A stretch of DNA of 64,000 bases from positions 62,001-126,000 of the forward strand of contig CALNHX010002660.1 in NCBI GenBank assembly GCA_940337035.1, written 5' to 3'. Positions 20,265 through 34,596 of this stretch are shown here, piece after piece; within the stretch, counting starts at the first letter, position 1, and each line of letters opens with the position of its first letter. The notes under the pieces are model-generated. The model was not told where the DNA came from and made no database searches. It worked only from the letters and a program-made list of their open reading frames with translations. A program made the position numbers and the translations under genes. This DNA comes from Agriotes lineatus (lineage: Eukaryota; Arthropoda; Insecta; Coleoptera; Elateridae).

Positions 20265-20578
20265 TTATCAGTAAAAACCAAATCAAGGCAAACTCCATTA
20301 CTGTTGGGAATGTCATTTAACTGATACAAATTAAGAAATGGGAACGTTTCCAATATTGACTCACCAGCAATCAAATGTCCTTCTGCTAGCACCCCGAGCC
20401 AATCGTTTGACCAATTAATTTTGGGCAAATTATAATCCCCAGCTATGAAAAAACTATAATCGGTGAAGCATTGTTTAGCTCGTTCCACTGCATCACAATG
20501 AATTACATAAGAGTTCGCAGGTGATAAAGGAGGAATATACACACAACAAAATAATAATTTCGATCTACCGCAAACCAC
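20265..20578 (-). pseudogene. Non-LTR retrotransposon endonuclease fragment
   Basis: About 104 residues of an apurinic-type endonuclease domain from a non-LTR retrotransposon (Jockey/CR1-like group). Visible motifs are FCCVYIPP, FFIAGDYNLPKINW with the catalytic-type Asp in GDYN, and CLDLVFTDN at the end. The domain is cut on its N-terminal side by the satellite junction at about 20579 and on its C-terminal side by the BEL LTR at 20264. Reverse transcriptase is absent. The clade is uncertain because only the middle and end of the domain remain. Confidence 0.75.
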
Positions 20579-20624
20579 CGATTATAGTAGTACAATAAGC
20601 ATTTACGTAGTTATTATTTACTGC

Positions 20625-20652
20625 AAAACGTGCTTTTCAGACGTTTTAACGT
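20625..20652. repeat. Dyad motif in the satellite monomer (first instance)
   Basis: AAAACGT (20625-20631) and ACGTTTT (20641-20647) form a 7-bp inverted repeat around a 9-bp spacer. The second arm overlaps a further inverted pair ACGTT-TT-AACGT (20641-20652). The same arrangement recurs in most monomers with occasional single changes. Such dyads could bind a symmetric protein or form a hairpin; no function is shown by the sequence. Confidence 0.7.
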
Positions 20653-21533
20653 ACATAAATGATATACTTTTGAACTTAAATTTTTTAGATGCAGTAAACT
20701 TATATACAGTAATAATATATGGTTAGATTGATTCCAAATATACTATTATAGAATCTATTAACACTGTAGTCAATTCCTAGCCAGCAACTGCTAACCCTGT
20801 ATTGTAGACGCGCTTATTCTGACAATAATTATTATATTTTGGTCAGCAGCAGCCATTATAGTAGTACAATAAGCATTTACGTAGTTATTATTTACTGCAA
20901 AACATGCTTTTCAGACGTTTTAACGTACCTAAATGCTAAACTTTTGTAATTGAATTTTCTAGATGCAGAAAAATTTAATACAGTAGTATTATATGGTTAG
21001 ATTGATTCCAAATATACTATTAGAAGACCTATTAACACTGTAGTCCATTCTTAGCCAGCAATTGATCACCCAGTATTGTAGACGCGCTTACTCCGAGAAT
21101 GATTATTATACTTGTGTCAGCAGTAGCCATTATATGAGTGCAATAAGCATTTACGTAGTTAATATTTTCTGCAAAACGTGCTTTTCAGACGTTTTAACGT
21201 ACCTAAATGATATACTTATGAACTTAAAATTTTTAAATGCAGAAAAATTTAATACAGTAGTAATATATGGTTCGACTGATGCCAAATATAATATTATAAG
21301 ACCTATTAACGGTGTAGTAAATTCTTAGCCAGTAATTCACCACCTGTTAGTGTAGACGTGCTTACTCTGGCAATAATTGTTATATTTTGGTCAGCTACAG
21401 CCATTATAGTAGTACAATAAGCATTTACGTAGTTATTATTTACTGCAAAACGTGCTTTTCAGACGTATAACGTATATAAATGATATACTTTTGAATTTAA
21501 ATTTTTTAGATGCAGAAAACTTTTATACAGTAA

Positions 21534-21680
21534 TAATATATGGTTAGATTGATTCCAAATATACTATTAAAGAATCTATTAACACTTTACTCAATTCTTA
21601 TACAGCAATTGAATACCCTGTATTGTAGACGCGATTACTCTGACAATAAGTATTATAGTTTGGTCAGCAGTAGTAATATA
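21534..21680. repeat. Half-length (about 138-bp) satellite unit, first instance
   Basis: Two copies of TATATGGTTAGATTG lie only about 138 bp apart instead of 274. The monomer part that should follow GGTCAGCAGTAG is missing and the sequence jumps to TAATATATGGTTAG. The join falls where CAGTAG occurs in both places of the full monomer, so a short-homology deletion explains it. The same junction recurs many times (near 22905, 25500, 27000, 28780, 30280, 32880, 36005, 38460, 44720, 47940, 49820, 54300, 59305 and 61890), nearly always after the variant GCGATTACTCTGACAATAAG. Confidence 0.85.
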
Positions 21681-24618
21681 TGGTTAGATTGTTTCCAAAT
21701 ATACTATTGGAAGTCCTATTAACACTGTAGTCCATTCTTAGCCAGCAATTGATCACAATGTATTGTAGACGCGCTTACTCTGAGAATAATTATTATATTT
21801 TGGACAGCAGTAGCCATTATATGAGTGCAATAAGCATTTACGTAGTTAATATTTACTGCAAAACATGCTTTTCAGACGTTTTAACGTACCTAAATGCTAA
21901 ACTTTTGTAATTGAATTTTCTAGATGCAGAAAAATTTAATACAGTAGTATTATATGGTTAGATTGATTCCAAATATACTATTAGAAGACCTATTAACACT
22001 GTAGTCCATTCTTAGCCAGCAACTGCTAACCCTGTATTGTAGACGCGCTTATTCTGACAATAATTATTATATTTTGGTCAACAGTAGCCATTATATGAGT
22101 GCAATAAGCATTTACGTAGTTAATATTTACTGCAAAACATGCTTTTCAGACGTTTTAACGTACCTAAATGCTAAACTTTTGTAATTGAATTTTCTAGATG
22201 CAGAAAAATTTAATACAGTAGTATTATATGGTTAGATTGATTCCAAATATACTATTAGAAGACCTATTAACACTGTAGTCCATTCTTAGTCAGCAATTGA
22301 TCACCCAGTATTGTAAACGCGCTTACTCCGAGAATGATTATTATACTTTGGTCAGCAGTAGCCATTATATGAGTGCAATAAGCATTTACGTAGTTAATAT
22401 TTTCTGCAAAACGTGCTTTTCAGACGTTTTAACGTACCTAAATGATATACTTATGAACTTAAAATTTTTAAATGCAGAAAAATTTAATACAGTAGTAATA
22501 TATGGTTCGACTGATGCCAAATATAATATTATAAGACCTATTAACGGTGTAGTAAATTCTTAGCCAGTAATTCACCACCTGTTAGTGTAGACGTGCTTAC
22601 TCTGGCAATAATTGTTATATTTTGGTCAGCTACAGCCATTATAGTAGTACAATAATCATTTACGTAGTTATTATTTACTGCAAAACGTGCTTTTCAGACG
22701 TATAACGTATATAAATGATATACTTTTGAATTTAAATTTTTTAGATGCAGAAACTTTTATACAGTAATAATATATGGTTAGATTGATTCCCAAATATACT
22801 ATTAAAGAATCTATTAACACTTTACTCAATTCTTATACAGCAATTGAATACCCTGTATTGTAGACGCGATAACTCTGACAATAAGTATTATAGTTTGGTC
22901 AGCAGTAGTATTATATGGTTAGATTGTTCCCAAATATACTATTGGAAGTCCTATTAACACTGTAGTCCATTCTTAGCCAGCAATTGATCACAATGTATTG
23001 TAGACGCGCTTACTCTGAGAATAATTATTATATTTTGGACAGCAGTAGCCATTATATGAGTGCAATAAGCATTTACGTAGTTAATATATCTGCAAAACGT
23101 GCTTTTCAAACGTTTTAACGTACCTAAATGATATACTTAAAATTTTTAAACGTAGAAAAATTTAATACAGTAGTAATATAAGGTTAGATTGATTCCAATA
23201 TAATATTATAAAACCCTATTAATAATGTAGTCAATTCTTAGCCAGTAATTGAGCACCTGTCAGTGTAGACGCGTTCACTCTGGCAATAATTATTATATTT
23301 TGGTCAGCAGCAGCCATTATAGTAGTAGAATAAACATCTACGTAGTTATTATTTACTGAGAAACGTGCTTTTCAGACGTTTTAACGTACCTAAATGCTAA
23401 ACTTTTGAACTTGAATTTCCTAGATGCGGAAAAATTTAATACAGTAGTAATATATCGTTAGATTGATTCCAAATATACTATTATAGGACCTATTAACACT
23501 ATAGTCAGTTCTTAGCCAGTAATTGAGCACCTGTTAGTGTAGACGCGTTTACTCTGACAATAATTAGAATATGTTAGTCAGCAGTAGCCATTATAGCAGT
23601 ACAATAAGCATTTACGTAGTTATTATTTACTGAAAAACGTGCTTTTCAGACGTTATAACGTACATAAATGATATACTTTTGAACTTAAATTTTTTAGATG
23701 CAGAAAACTTTTATACAGTAATAATATATGGTTAGATTGATTCCAAATATACTATTATAGAATCTATTAACACTGTAGTCAATTCTTAGCCAGCAACTGC
23801 TAACCCTGTATTGTAGACGCGCTTATTCTGACAATAATTATTATATTTTGGTCAGCAGCAGCCATTATAGTAGTACAATAAGCATTTACGTAGTTATTAT
23901 TTACTGCAAAACATGCTTTTCAGACGTTTTAACTTACCTAAATGCTAAACTTTTGTATTTGAATTTTCTAGATGCAGAAAAATTTAATACAGTAGTATTA
24001 TATGGTTAGATTGATTCCAAATATACTATTAGAAGACCTATTAACACTATAGTCAGTTCTTAGCCAGTAATTGAGCACCTGTTAGTGTAGACGCGTTTAC
24101 TCTGACAATAATTAGAATATGTTAGTCAGCAGTAGCCATTATAGCAGTACAATAAGCATTTACGTAGTTATTATTTACTGAAAAACGTGCTTTTCAGACG
24201 TTTTAACGTACATAAATAATATACTTTTGAACTTAAATTTTTTAGATGCAGAAAACTTTTATACAGTAATAATATATGGTTAGATTGATTCCAAATATAC
24301 TATTATAGAATCTATTAACACTGTAGTCAATTCTTAGCCAGCAACTGCTAACCCTGTATTGTAGACGCGCTTATTCTGACAATAATTATTATATTTTGGT
24401 CAGCAGCAGCCATTATAGTAGTACAATAAGCATTTACGTAGTTATTATTTACTGTAAAACATGCTTTTCAGACGTTTTAACTTACCTAAATGCTAAACTT
24501 TTGTAATTGAATTTTCTAGATGCAGAAAAATTTAATACAGTAGTATTATATGGTTAGATTGATTCCAAATATACTATTAGAAGACCTATTAACACTGTAG
24601 TCCATTCTTAGCCAGCAA

Positions 24619-27600
24619 TTGATCACCCAGTATTGTAGACGCGCTTACTCCGAGAATGATTATTTTATTTTGGTCAGCAGTAGCCATTATATGAGTGCAA
24701 TAAGCATTTACGTAGTTAATATTTTCTGCAAAACGTGCTTTTCAGACGTTTTAACGTACCTAAATGATATACTTATGAACTTAAAATTTTTAAATGCAGA
24801 AAAATTTAATACAGTAGTAATATACGGTTCGACTGATTCCAAATATAATATTATAAGACCTATTAACGGTGTAGTAAATTCTTAGCCAGTAATTCAGCAC
24901 CTGTTAGTGTAGACGTGCTTACTCTGGCAATAATTGTAATATTTTGGTCAGCAGTAGCCATTATATGAGTGCAATAAGCATTTACGTAGTTAATATTTTC
25001 TGAAAAACGTGCTTTTCAGACGTTTTAACGTACCTAAATGATATACTTATGAACTTAAAATTTTTAAATGCAGAAAAATTTAATACAGTAGTAATATATG
25101 GTTCGACTGATGCCAAATATAATATTATAAGACCTATTAACGGTGTAGTAAATTATTAGCCAGTAATTCAGCACCTGTTAGTGTAGACGTGCTTACTCTG
25201 GCAATAATTGTTATATTTTGGTCAGCTGCAGCCATTATAGTAGTACAATAAGCATTTACGTAGCTATTATTTACTGCAAAACGTGCTTTTCAGACGTTTT
25301 TAACGTACATAAATGATATACTTTTGAATTTAAATTTTTTAGATGCAGAAAACTTTTATACAGTAATAATATATTGTTAGATTGATTCCAACTATACTAT
25401 TATAGAATCTATTAACACTTTACTCAATTCTTATCCAGCAATTGAATACCCTGTATTGTAGACGCGATTACTCTGACAATAAGTATTATAGTTTGGTCAG
25501 CAGTAGTATTATATGGTTAGATTGATTCCAAATATACTATTGGAAGACCTATTAACACTGTAGTCCATTCTTAGCCAGCAATTGATCACCCTGTATTGTA
25601 GACGCGCTTACTCTGAGAATAATTATTATATTTTGGTCAGCAGTAGCCATTATATGAGTGCAATAAGCATTTACGTAGTTAATATTTTCTGCAAAACGTG
25701 CTTTTCAGACGTTTTAACGTACCTAAATGATATACTTAAAATTTTTAAATGCAGAAAAATTTAATACAGTAGTAATATAAGGTTAGATTGATTCCAAATA
25801 TAATATTATAAAACCTATTAATAATGTAGTCAATTCTTAGCCACTAATTGAGCACCTCTCAGTGTAGACGCGTTTACTCTGGCAATAATTATTATATTTT
25901 GGTCAGCAGCAGCCATTATAGTAGTAGAATAAACATTTACGTAGTTATTATTTACTGAGAAAGGTGCTTTTCAGACGTCTTAACGTACCTAAATGCTAAA
26001 CTTTTGAACTTGAATTTCCTAGATGCGGAAAAATTTAATACAGTAGTAACATATCGTTAGATTGATTCCAAATATACTATTATAGGACCTATTAACACTA
26101 TAGTCAGTTGTTAGCCAGTAATTGAGCACCTGTTAGTGTAGGCGCGTTTACTCTGGCAATAATTAGAATATATTAGTCAGCAGTAGCCATTATAGTAGTA
26201 CAGTAATCATTTACGTAGTTAATAGTTACTGCAAAACGTGCTTTCCAGACGTTATAACGTACCGAATGCTAAACTTCTAAACTTGAATTCTTTAGATGCA
26301 GCAAAATTTAATACAGTAGTAATATATGGTTCGACTGATTCCAAATATAATATTATTATATCTATTAACGGTGTAGTAAATTCTTAGCCAGTAATTCAGC
26401 ACTTGTTAGTGTAGACGTGCTTACTCTGGCAATAATTGTTATATTTTGGTCAGCTGCAGCCATTATAGTAGTACAATAAGCATTTACGTAGTTATTATTT
26501 ACTGCAAAACGTTCTTTTCAGACGTTTTAACGTACATAAATGATATACTTTTGAACTTAAATTTTTTAGATGCAGAAAACTTTTATACTGTAATAATATC
26601 TGGTTAGATTGATTCTAAATATACTATTATAAACTCTATTAACGCTGTAGTCAATTCTTAGCCAGCAACTGCTAACCCTGTATTGTAGACGCGCTTATTC
26701 TGACAATAATTATTATATTTTGGTCAGCAGCAGCCATTATAGTAGTACAATAAGCATTTACGTAGTTATTATTTACTGCAAAACGTGCTTTTCAGACGTT
26801 TTAACGTACATAAATGATATACTTTTGAACTTAAATTTTTTAGATGCAGAAAACTTTTATACAGTAATAATATATTGTTAGATTGATTCCAACTATACTA
26901 TTATAGAATCTATTAACACTTTACTCAATTCTTATCCAGCAATTGAATACCCTGTATTGTAGACGCGATTACTCTGACAATAATTATTATAGTTTGGTCA
27001 GCAGTAGTATTATATGGTTAGATTGATTCCAAATATACTATTGGAAGACCTATTAACACTGTAGTCCATTCTTAGCCAGCAATTGATCACCCTGTATTGT
27101 AGACGCGCTTACTCTGAGAATAATTATTATATTTTGGTCAGCAGTAGCCATTATATGAGTGCAATAAGCATTTACGTAGTTAATATTTTCTGCAAAACGT
27201 GCTTTTTAGATGTTTTAACGTACCTAAATGATATACTTAAAATTTTTAAATGCAGAAAAATTTAATACAGTAGTAATATAAGGTTAGATTGATTCCAAAT
27301 ATAATATTATAAAACCTATTAATAATGTAGTCAATTCTTAGCCACTAATTGAGCACCTCTCAGTGTAGACGCGTTTACTCTGGCAATAATTATTATATTT
27401 TGGTCAGCAGCAGCCATTATAGTAGTAGAATAAACATTTACGTAGTTATTATTTACTGAGAAAGGTGCTTTTCAGACGTCTTAACGTACCTAAATGCTAA
27501 ACTTTTGAACTTGAATTTCCTAGATGCGGAAAAATTTAATACAGTAGTAACATATCGTTAGATTGATTCCAAATATACTATTATAGGACCTATTAACACT

Positions 27601-27896
27601 ATAGTCAGTTGTTAGCCAGTAATTGAGCACCTGTTAGTGTAGGCGCGTTTACTCTGGCAATAATTATTATATTTTGGTCAGCAGCAGCCATTATAGTAGT
27701 ACAATAGGCATTTACGTAGTTATTATTTAATGCAAAACGTGTTTTTCAGACGTTTTAACGTACCTAAATGCTAAACTTTTGTAATTGAATTTTCTAGATG
27801 CAGAAAAATTTTATACAGTAGTATTATATGGTTAGATTGATTCCAAATATACTATTAGAAGACCTATTAACACTGTAGTCCATTATTAGCCGGCAA
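24619..27896. repeat. Higher-order satellite unit A (about 3.28 kb)
   Basis: This block begins at the landmark TCACCCAGTATTGTAGACGC and is followed by the same landmark at 27897. It contains an internal duplication with a 1,501-bp step (the landmark GATCACCCTGTATTG at 25582 and 27083). The order of monomer subtypes matches blocks B and C apart from whole-monomer gains and losses. Confidence 0.75.
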
Positions 27897-30800
27897 TTGA
27901 TCACCCAGTATTGTAGACGCGCTTACTTTGAGAATAATTATTATATTTTGGTCAGCAGTAGCCATTATATGAGTGCAATAAGCATTTACGTAGTTAATAT
28001 TTTCTGCAAAACGTGCTTTTCAGACGTTTTAACGTACCCAAATGATATACTTATAAACTTAAAATTTTTAAATGCAGAAAAATTTAATACAGTAGTAATA
28101 TACGGTTCGACTGATTCCAAATATAATATTATAAGACCTATTAACGGTGTAGTAAATTCTTAGCCAGTAATTCAGCACCTGTTAGTGTAGACGTGCTTAC
28201 TCTGGCAATAATTGTAATATTTTGGTCAGCAGTAGCCATTATATGAGTGCAATAAGCATTTACGTAGTTAATATTTTCTGAAAAACGTGCTTTTCAGACG
28301 TTTTAACGTACCTAAATGATATACTTATGAACTTAAAATTTTTAAATGCAGAAAAATTTAATACAGTAGTAATATATGGTTCGACTGATGCCAAATATAA
28401 TATTATAAGACCTATTAACGGTGTAGTAAATTATTAGCCAGTAATTCAGCACCTGTTAGTGTAGACGTGCTTACTCTGGCAATAATTGTTATATTTTGGT
28501 CAGCTGCAGCCATTATAGTAGTACAATAAGCATTTACGTAGCTATTATTTACTGCAAAACGTGCTTTTCAGACGTTTTAACGTACATAAATGATATACTT
28601 TTGAATTTAAATTTTTTAGATGCAGAAAACTTTTATACAGTAATAATATATTGTTAGATTGATTCCAACTATACTATTATAGAATCTATTAACACTTTAC
28701 TCAATTCTTATCCAGCAATTGAATACCCTGTATTGTAGATGCGATTACTCTGACAATAAGTATTATAGTTTGGTCAGCAGTAGTATTATATGGTTAGATT
28801 GATTCCAAATATACTATTGGAAGACCTATTAACACTGTAGTCCATTCTTAGCCAGCAATTGATCACCCTGTATTGTAGACGCGCTTACTCTGAGAATAAT
28901 TATTATATTTTGGTCAGCAGTAGCCATTATATGAGTGCAATAAGCATTTACGTAGTTAATATTTTCTGCAAAACGTGCTTTTCAGACGTTTTAACGTACC
29001 TAAATGATATACTTAAAATTTTTAAATGCAGAAAAATTTAATACAGTAGTAATATAAGGTTAGATTGATTCCAAATATAATATTATAAAACCTATTAATA
29101 ATGTAGTCAATTCTTAGCCACTAATTGAGCACCTCTCAGTGTAGACGCGTTTACTCTGGCAATAATTATTATATTTTGGTCAGCAGCAGCCATTATAGTA
29201 GTAGAATAAACATTTACGTAGTTATTATTTACTGAGAAAGGTGCTTTTCAGACGTCTTAACGTACCTAAATGCTAAACTTTTGAACTTGAATTTCCTAGA
29301 TGCGGAAAAATTTAATACAGTAGTAACATATCGTTAGATTGATTCCAAATATACTATTATAGGACCTATTAACACTATAGTCAGTTGTTAGCCAGTAATT
29401 GAGCACCTGTTAGTGTAGGCGCGTTTACTCTGGCAATAATTAGAATATATTAGTCAGCAGTAGCCATTATAGTAGTACAGTAATCATTTACGTAGTTAAT
29501 AGTTACTGCAAAACGTGCTTTCCAGACGTTATAACGTACCTGAATGCTAAACTTCTAAACTTGAATTCTTTAGATGCAGCAAAATTTAATACAGTAGTAA
29601 TATATGGTTCGACTGATTCCAAATATAATATTATTATATCTATTAACGGTGTAGTAAATTCTTAGCCAGTAATTCAGCACTTGTTAGTGTAGACGTGCTT
29701 ACTCTGGCAATAATTGTTATATTTTGGTCAGCTGCAGCCATTATAGTAGTACAATAAGCATTTACGTAGTTATTATTTACTGCAAAACGTTCTTTTCAGA
29801 CGTTTTAACGTACATAAATGATATACTTTTGAACTTAAATTTTTTAGATGCAGAAAACTTTTATACAGTAATAATATCTGGTTAGATTGATTCTAAATAT
29901 ACTATTATAAACTCTATTAACGCTGTAGTCAATTCTTAGCCAGCAACTGCTAACCCTGTATTGTAGACGCGCTTATTCTGACAATAATTATTATATTTTG
30001 GTCAGCAGCAGCCATTATAGTAGTACAATAAGCATTTACGTAGTTATTATTTACTGCAAAACGTGCTTTTCAGACGTTTTAACGTACATAAATGATATAC
30101 TTTTGAACTTAAATTTTTTAGATGCAGAAAACTTTTATACAGTAATAATATATTGTTAGATTGATTCCAACTATACTATTATAGAATCTATTAACACTTT
30201 ACTCAATTCTTATCCAGCAATTGAATACCCTGTATTGTAGACGCGATTACTCTGACAATAATTATTACAGTTTGGTCAGCAGTAGTATTATATGGTTAGA
30301 TTGATTCCAAATATACTATTGGAAGACCTATTAACACTGTAGTCCATTCTTAGCCAGCAATTGATCACCCTGTATTGTAGACGCGCTTACTCTGAGAATA
30401 ATTATTATATTTTGGTCAGCAGTAGCCATTATATGAGTGCAATAAGCATTTACGTAGTTAATATTTTCTGCAAAACGTGCTTTTCAGACGTTTTAACGTA
30501 CCTAAATGATATACTTAAAATTTTTAAATGCAGAAAAATTTAATACAGTAGTAATATAAGGTTAGATTGATTCCAAATATAATATTATAAAACCTATTAA
30601 TAATGTAGTCAATTCTTAGCCACTAATTGAGCACCTCTCAGTGTAGACGCGTTTACTCTGGCAATAATTATTATATTTTGGTCAGCAGCAGCCATTATAG
30701 TAGTAGAATAAACATTTACGTAGTTATTATTTACTGAGAAAGGTGCTTTTCAGACGTCTTAACGTACCTAAATGCTAAACTTTTGAACTTGAATTTCCTA

Positions 30801-31996
30801 GATGCGGAAAAATTTAATACAGTAGTAACATATCGTTAGATTGATTCCAAATATACTATTATAGGACCTATTAACACTATAGTCAGTTGTTAGCCAGTAA
30901 TTGAGCACCTGTTAGTGTAGGCGCGTTTACTCTGGCAATAATTAGAATATATTAGTCAGCAGTAGCCATTATAGTAGTACAGTAATCATTTACGTAGTTA
31001 ATAGTTACTGCAAAACGTGCTTTCCAGACGTTATAACGTACCTGAATGCTAAACTTCTAAACTTGAATTCTTTAGATGCAGCAAAATTTAATACAGTAGT
31101 AATATATGGTTCGACTGATTCCAAATATAATATTATTATATCTATTAACGGTGTAGTAAATTCTTAGCCAGTAATTCAGCACTTGTTAGTGTAGACGTGC
31201 TTACTCTGGCAATAATTGTTATATTTTGGTCAGCTGCAGCCATTATAGTAGTACAATAAGCATTTACGTAGTTATTATTTACTGCAAAACGTTCTTTTCA
31301 GACGTTTTAACGTACATAAATGATATACTTTTGAACTTAAATTTTTTAGATGCAGAAAACTTTTATACAGTAATAATATCTGGTTAGATTGATTCTAAAT
31401 ATACTATTATAAACTCTATTAACGCTGTAGTCAATTCTTAGCCAGCAACTGCTAACCCTGTATTGTAGACGCGCTTATTCTGACAATAATTATTATATTT
31501 TGGTCAGCAGCAGCCATTATAGTAGTACAATAAGCATTTACGTAGTTATTATTTACTGCAAAACGTGCTTTTCAGACGTTTTAACGTACATAAATGATAT
31601 ACTTTTGAACTTAAATTTTTTAGATGCAGAAAACTTTTATACAGTAATAATATCTGGTTAGATTGATTCCAAATATACTATTATAAACTCTATTAACGCT
31701 GTAGTCAATTCTTAGCCAGCAACTGCTAACCCTGTATTGTAGACGCGCTTACTCTGACAATAATTATTATATTTTGGTCAGCAGCAGCCATTATAGTAGT
31801 ACAATAGGCATTTACGTAGTTATTATTTAATGCAAAACGTGTTTTTCAGACGTTTTAACGTACCTAAATGCTAAACTTTTGTAATTGAATTTTCTAGATG
31901 CAGAAAAATTTTATACAGTAGTATTATATGGTTAGATTGATTCCAAATATACTATTAGAAGACCTATTAACACTGTAGTCCATTATTAGCCGGCAA
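27897..31996. repeat. Higher-order satellite unit B (4.1 kb)
   Basis: This block is repeated with a 4,100-bp offset by the next one. Rows compared at 27897/31997, 28021/32121 and 28741/32841 are identical by eye, including rare variants such as AACGTACCCAAATG and GTAGATGCGATTAC. It includes an internal 1,502-bp tandem duplication (28859 and 30361). Confidence 0.8.
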
Positions 31997-34596
31997 TTGA
32001 TCACCCAGTATTGTAGACGCGCTTACTTTGAGAATAATTATTATATTTTGGTCAGCAGTAGCCATTATATGAGTGCAATAAGCATTTACGTAGTTAATAT
32101 TTTCTGCAAAACGTGCTTTTCAGACGTTTTAACGTACCCAAATGATATACTTATAAACTTAAAATTTTTAAATGCAGAAAAATTTAATACAGTAGTAATA
32201 TACGGTTCGACTGATTCCAAATATAATATTATAAGACCTATTAACGGTGTAGTAAATTCTTAGCCAGTAATTCAGCACCTGTTAGTGTAGACGTGCTTAC
32301 TCTGGCAATAATTGTAATATTTTGGTCAGCAGTAGCCATTATATGAGTGCAATAAGCATTTACGTAGTTAATATTTTCTGAAAAACGTGCTTTTCAGACG
32401 TTTTAACGTACCTAAATGATATACTTATGAACTTAAAATTTTTAAATGCAGAAAAATTTAATACAGTAGTAATATATGGTTCGACTGATGCCAAATATAA
32501 TATTATAAGACCTATTAACGGTGTAGTAAATTATTAGCCAGTAATTCAGCACCTGTTAGTGTAGACGTGCTTACTCTGGCAATAATTGTTATATTTTGGT
32601 CAGCTGCAGCCATTATAGTAGTACAATAAGCATTTACGTAGCTATTATTTACTGCAAAACGTGCTTTTCAGACGTTTTAACGTACATAAATGATATACTT
32701 TTGAATTTAAATTTTTTAGATGCAGAAAACTTTTATACAGTAATAATATATTGTTAGATTGATTCCAACTATACTATTATAGAATCTATTAACACTTTAC
32801 TCAATTCTTATCCAGCAATTGAATACCCTGTATTGTAGATGCGATTACTCTGACAATAAGTATTATAGTTTGGTCAGCAGTAGTATTATATGGTTAGATT
32901 GATTCCAAATATACTATTGGAAGACCTATTAACACTGTAGTCCATTCTTAGCCAGCAATTGATCACCCTGTATTGTAGACGCGCTTACTCTGAGAATAAT
33001 TATTATATTTTGGTCAGCAGTAGCCATTATATGAGTGCAATAAGCATTTACGTAGTTAATATTTTCTGCAAAACGTGCTTTTCAGACGTTTTAACGTACC
33101 TAAATGATATACTTAAAATTTTTAAATGCAGAAAAATTTAATACAGTAGTAATATAAGGTTAGATTGATTCCAAATATAATATTATAAAACCTATTAATA
33201 ATGTAGTCAATTCTTAGCCACTAATTGAGCACCTCTCAGTGTAGACGCGTTTACTCTGGCAATAATTATTATATTTTGGTCAGCAGCAGCCATTATAGTA
33301 GTAGAATAAACATTTACGTAGTTATTATTTACTGAGAAAGGTGCTTTTCAGACGTCTTAACGTACCTAAATGCTAAACTTTTGAACTTGAATTTCCTAGA
33401 TGCGGAAAAATTTAATACAGTAGTAACATATCGTTAGATTGATTCCAAATATACTATTATAGGACCTATTAACACTATAGTCAGTTGTTAGCCAGTAATT
33501 GAGCACCTGTTAGTGTAGGCGCGTTTACTCTGGCAATAATTAGAATATATTAGTCAGCAGTAGCCATTATAGTAGTACAGTAATCATTTACGTAGTTAAT
33601 AGTTACTGCAAAACGTGCTTTCCAGACGTTATAACGTACCTGAATGCTAAACTTCTAAACTTGAATTCTTTAGATGCAGCAAAATTTAATACAGTAGTAA
33701 TATATGGTTCGACTGATTCCAAATATAATATTATTATATCTATTAACGGTGTAGTAAATTCTTAGCCAGTAATTCAGCACTTGTTAGTGTAGACGTGCTT
33801 ACTCTGGCAATAATTGTTATATTTTGGTCAGCTGCAGCCATTATAGTAGTACAATAAGCATTTACGTAGTTATTATTTACTGCAAAACGTTCTTTTCAGA
33901 CGTTTTAACGTACATAAATGATATACTTTTGAACTTAAATTTTTTAGATGCAGAAAACTTTTATACAGTAATAATATCTGGTTAGATTGATTCTAAATAT
34001 ACTATTATAAACTCTATTAACGCTGTAGTCAATTCTTAGCCAGCAACTGCTAACCCTGTATTGTAGACGCGCTTATTCTGACAATAATTATTATATTTTG
34101 GTCAGCAGCAGCCATTATAGTAGTACAATAAGCATTTACGTAGTTATTATTTACTGCAAAACGTGCTTTTCAGACGTTTTAACGTACATAAATGATATAC
34201 TTTTGAACTTAAATTTTTTAGATGCAGAAAACTTTTATACAGTAATAATATCTGGTTAGATTGATTCCAAATATACTATTATAAACTCTATTAACGCTGT
34301 AGTCAATTCTTAGCCAGCAACTGCTAACCCTGTATTGTAGACGCGCTTACTCTGACAATAATTATTATATTTTGGTCAGCAGCAGCCATTATAGTAGTAC
34401 AATAGGCATTTACGTAGTTATTATTTAATGCAAAACGTGTTTTTCAGACGTTTTAACGTACCTAAATGCTAAACTTTTGTAATTGAATTTTCTAGATGCA
34501 GAAAAATTTTATACAGTAGTATTATATGGTTAGATTGATTCCAAATATACTATTAGAAGACCTATTAACACTGTAGTCCATTATTAGCCGGCAATT
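31997..34596. repeat. Higher-order satellite unit C (2.6 kb)
   Basis: This is the same unit as B but shorter by about 1,500 bp, which equals exactly one of the internal duplications of B. Its first half aligns to B at offset 4,100 and its last part at offset 2,600. A further, more diverged continuation starts at about 34597 with the same landmark. Confidence 0.75.
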
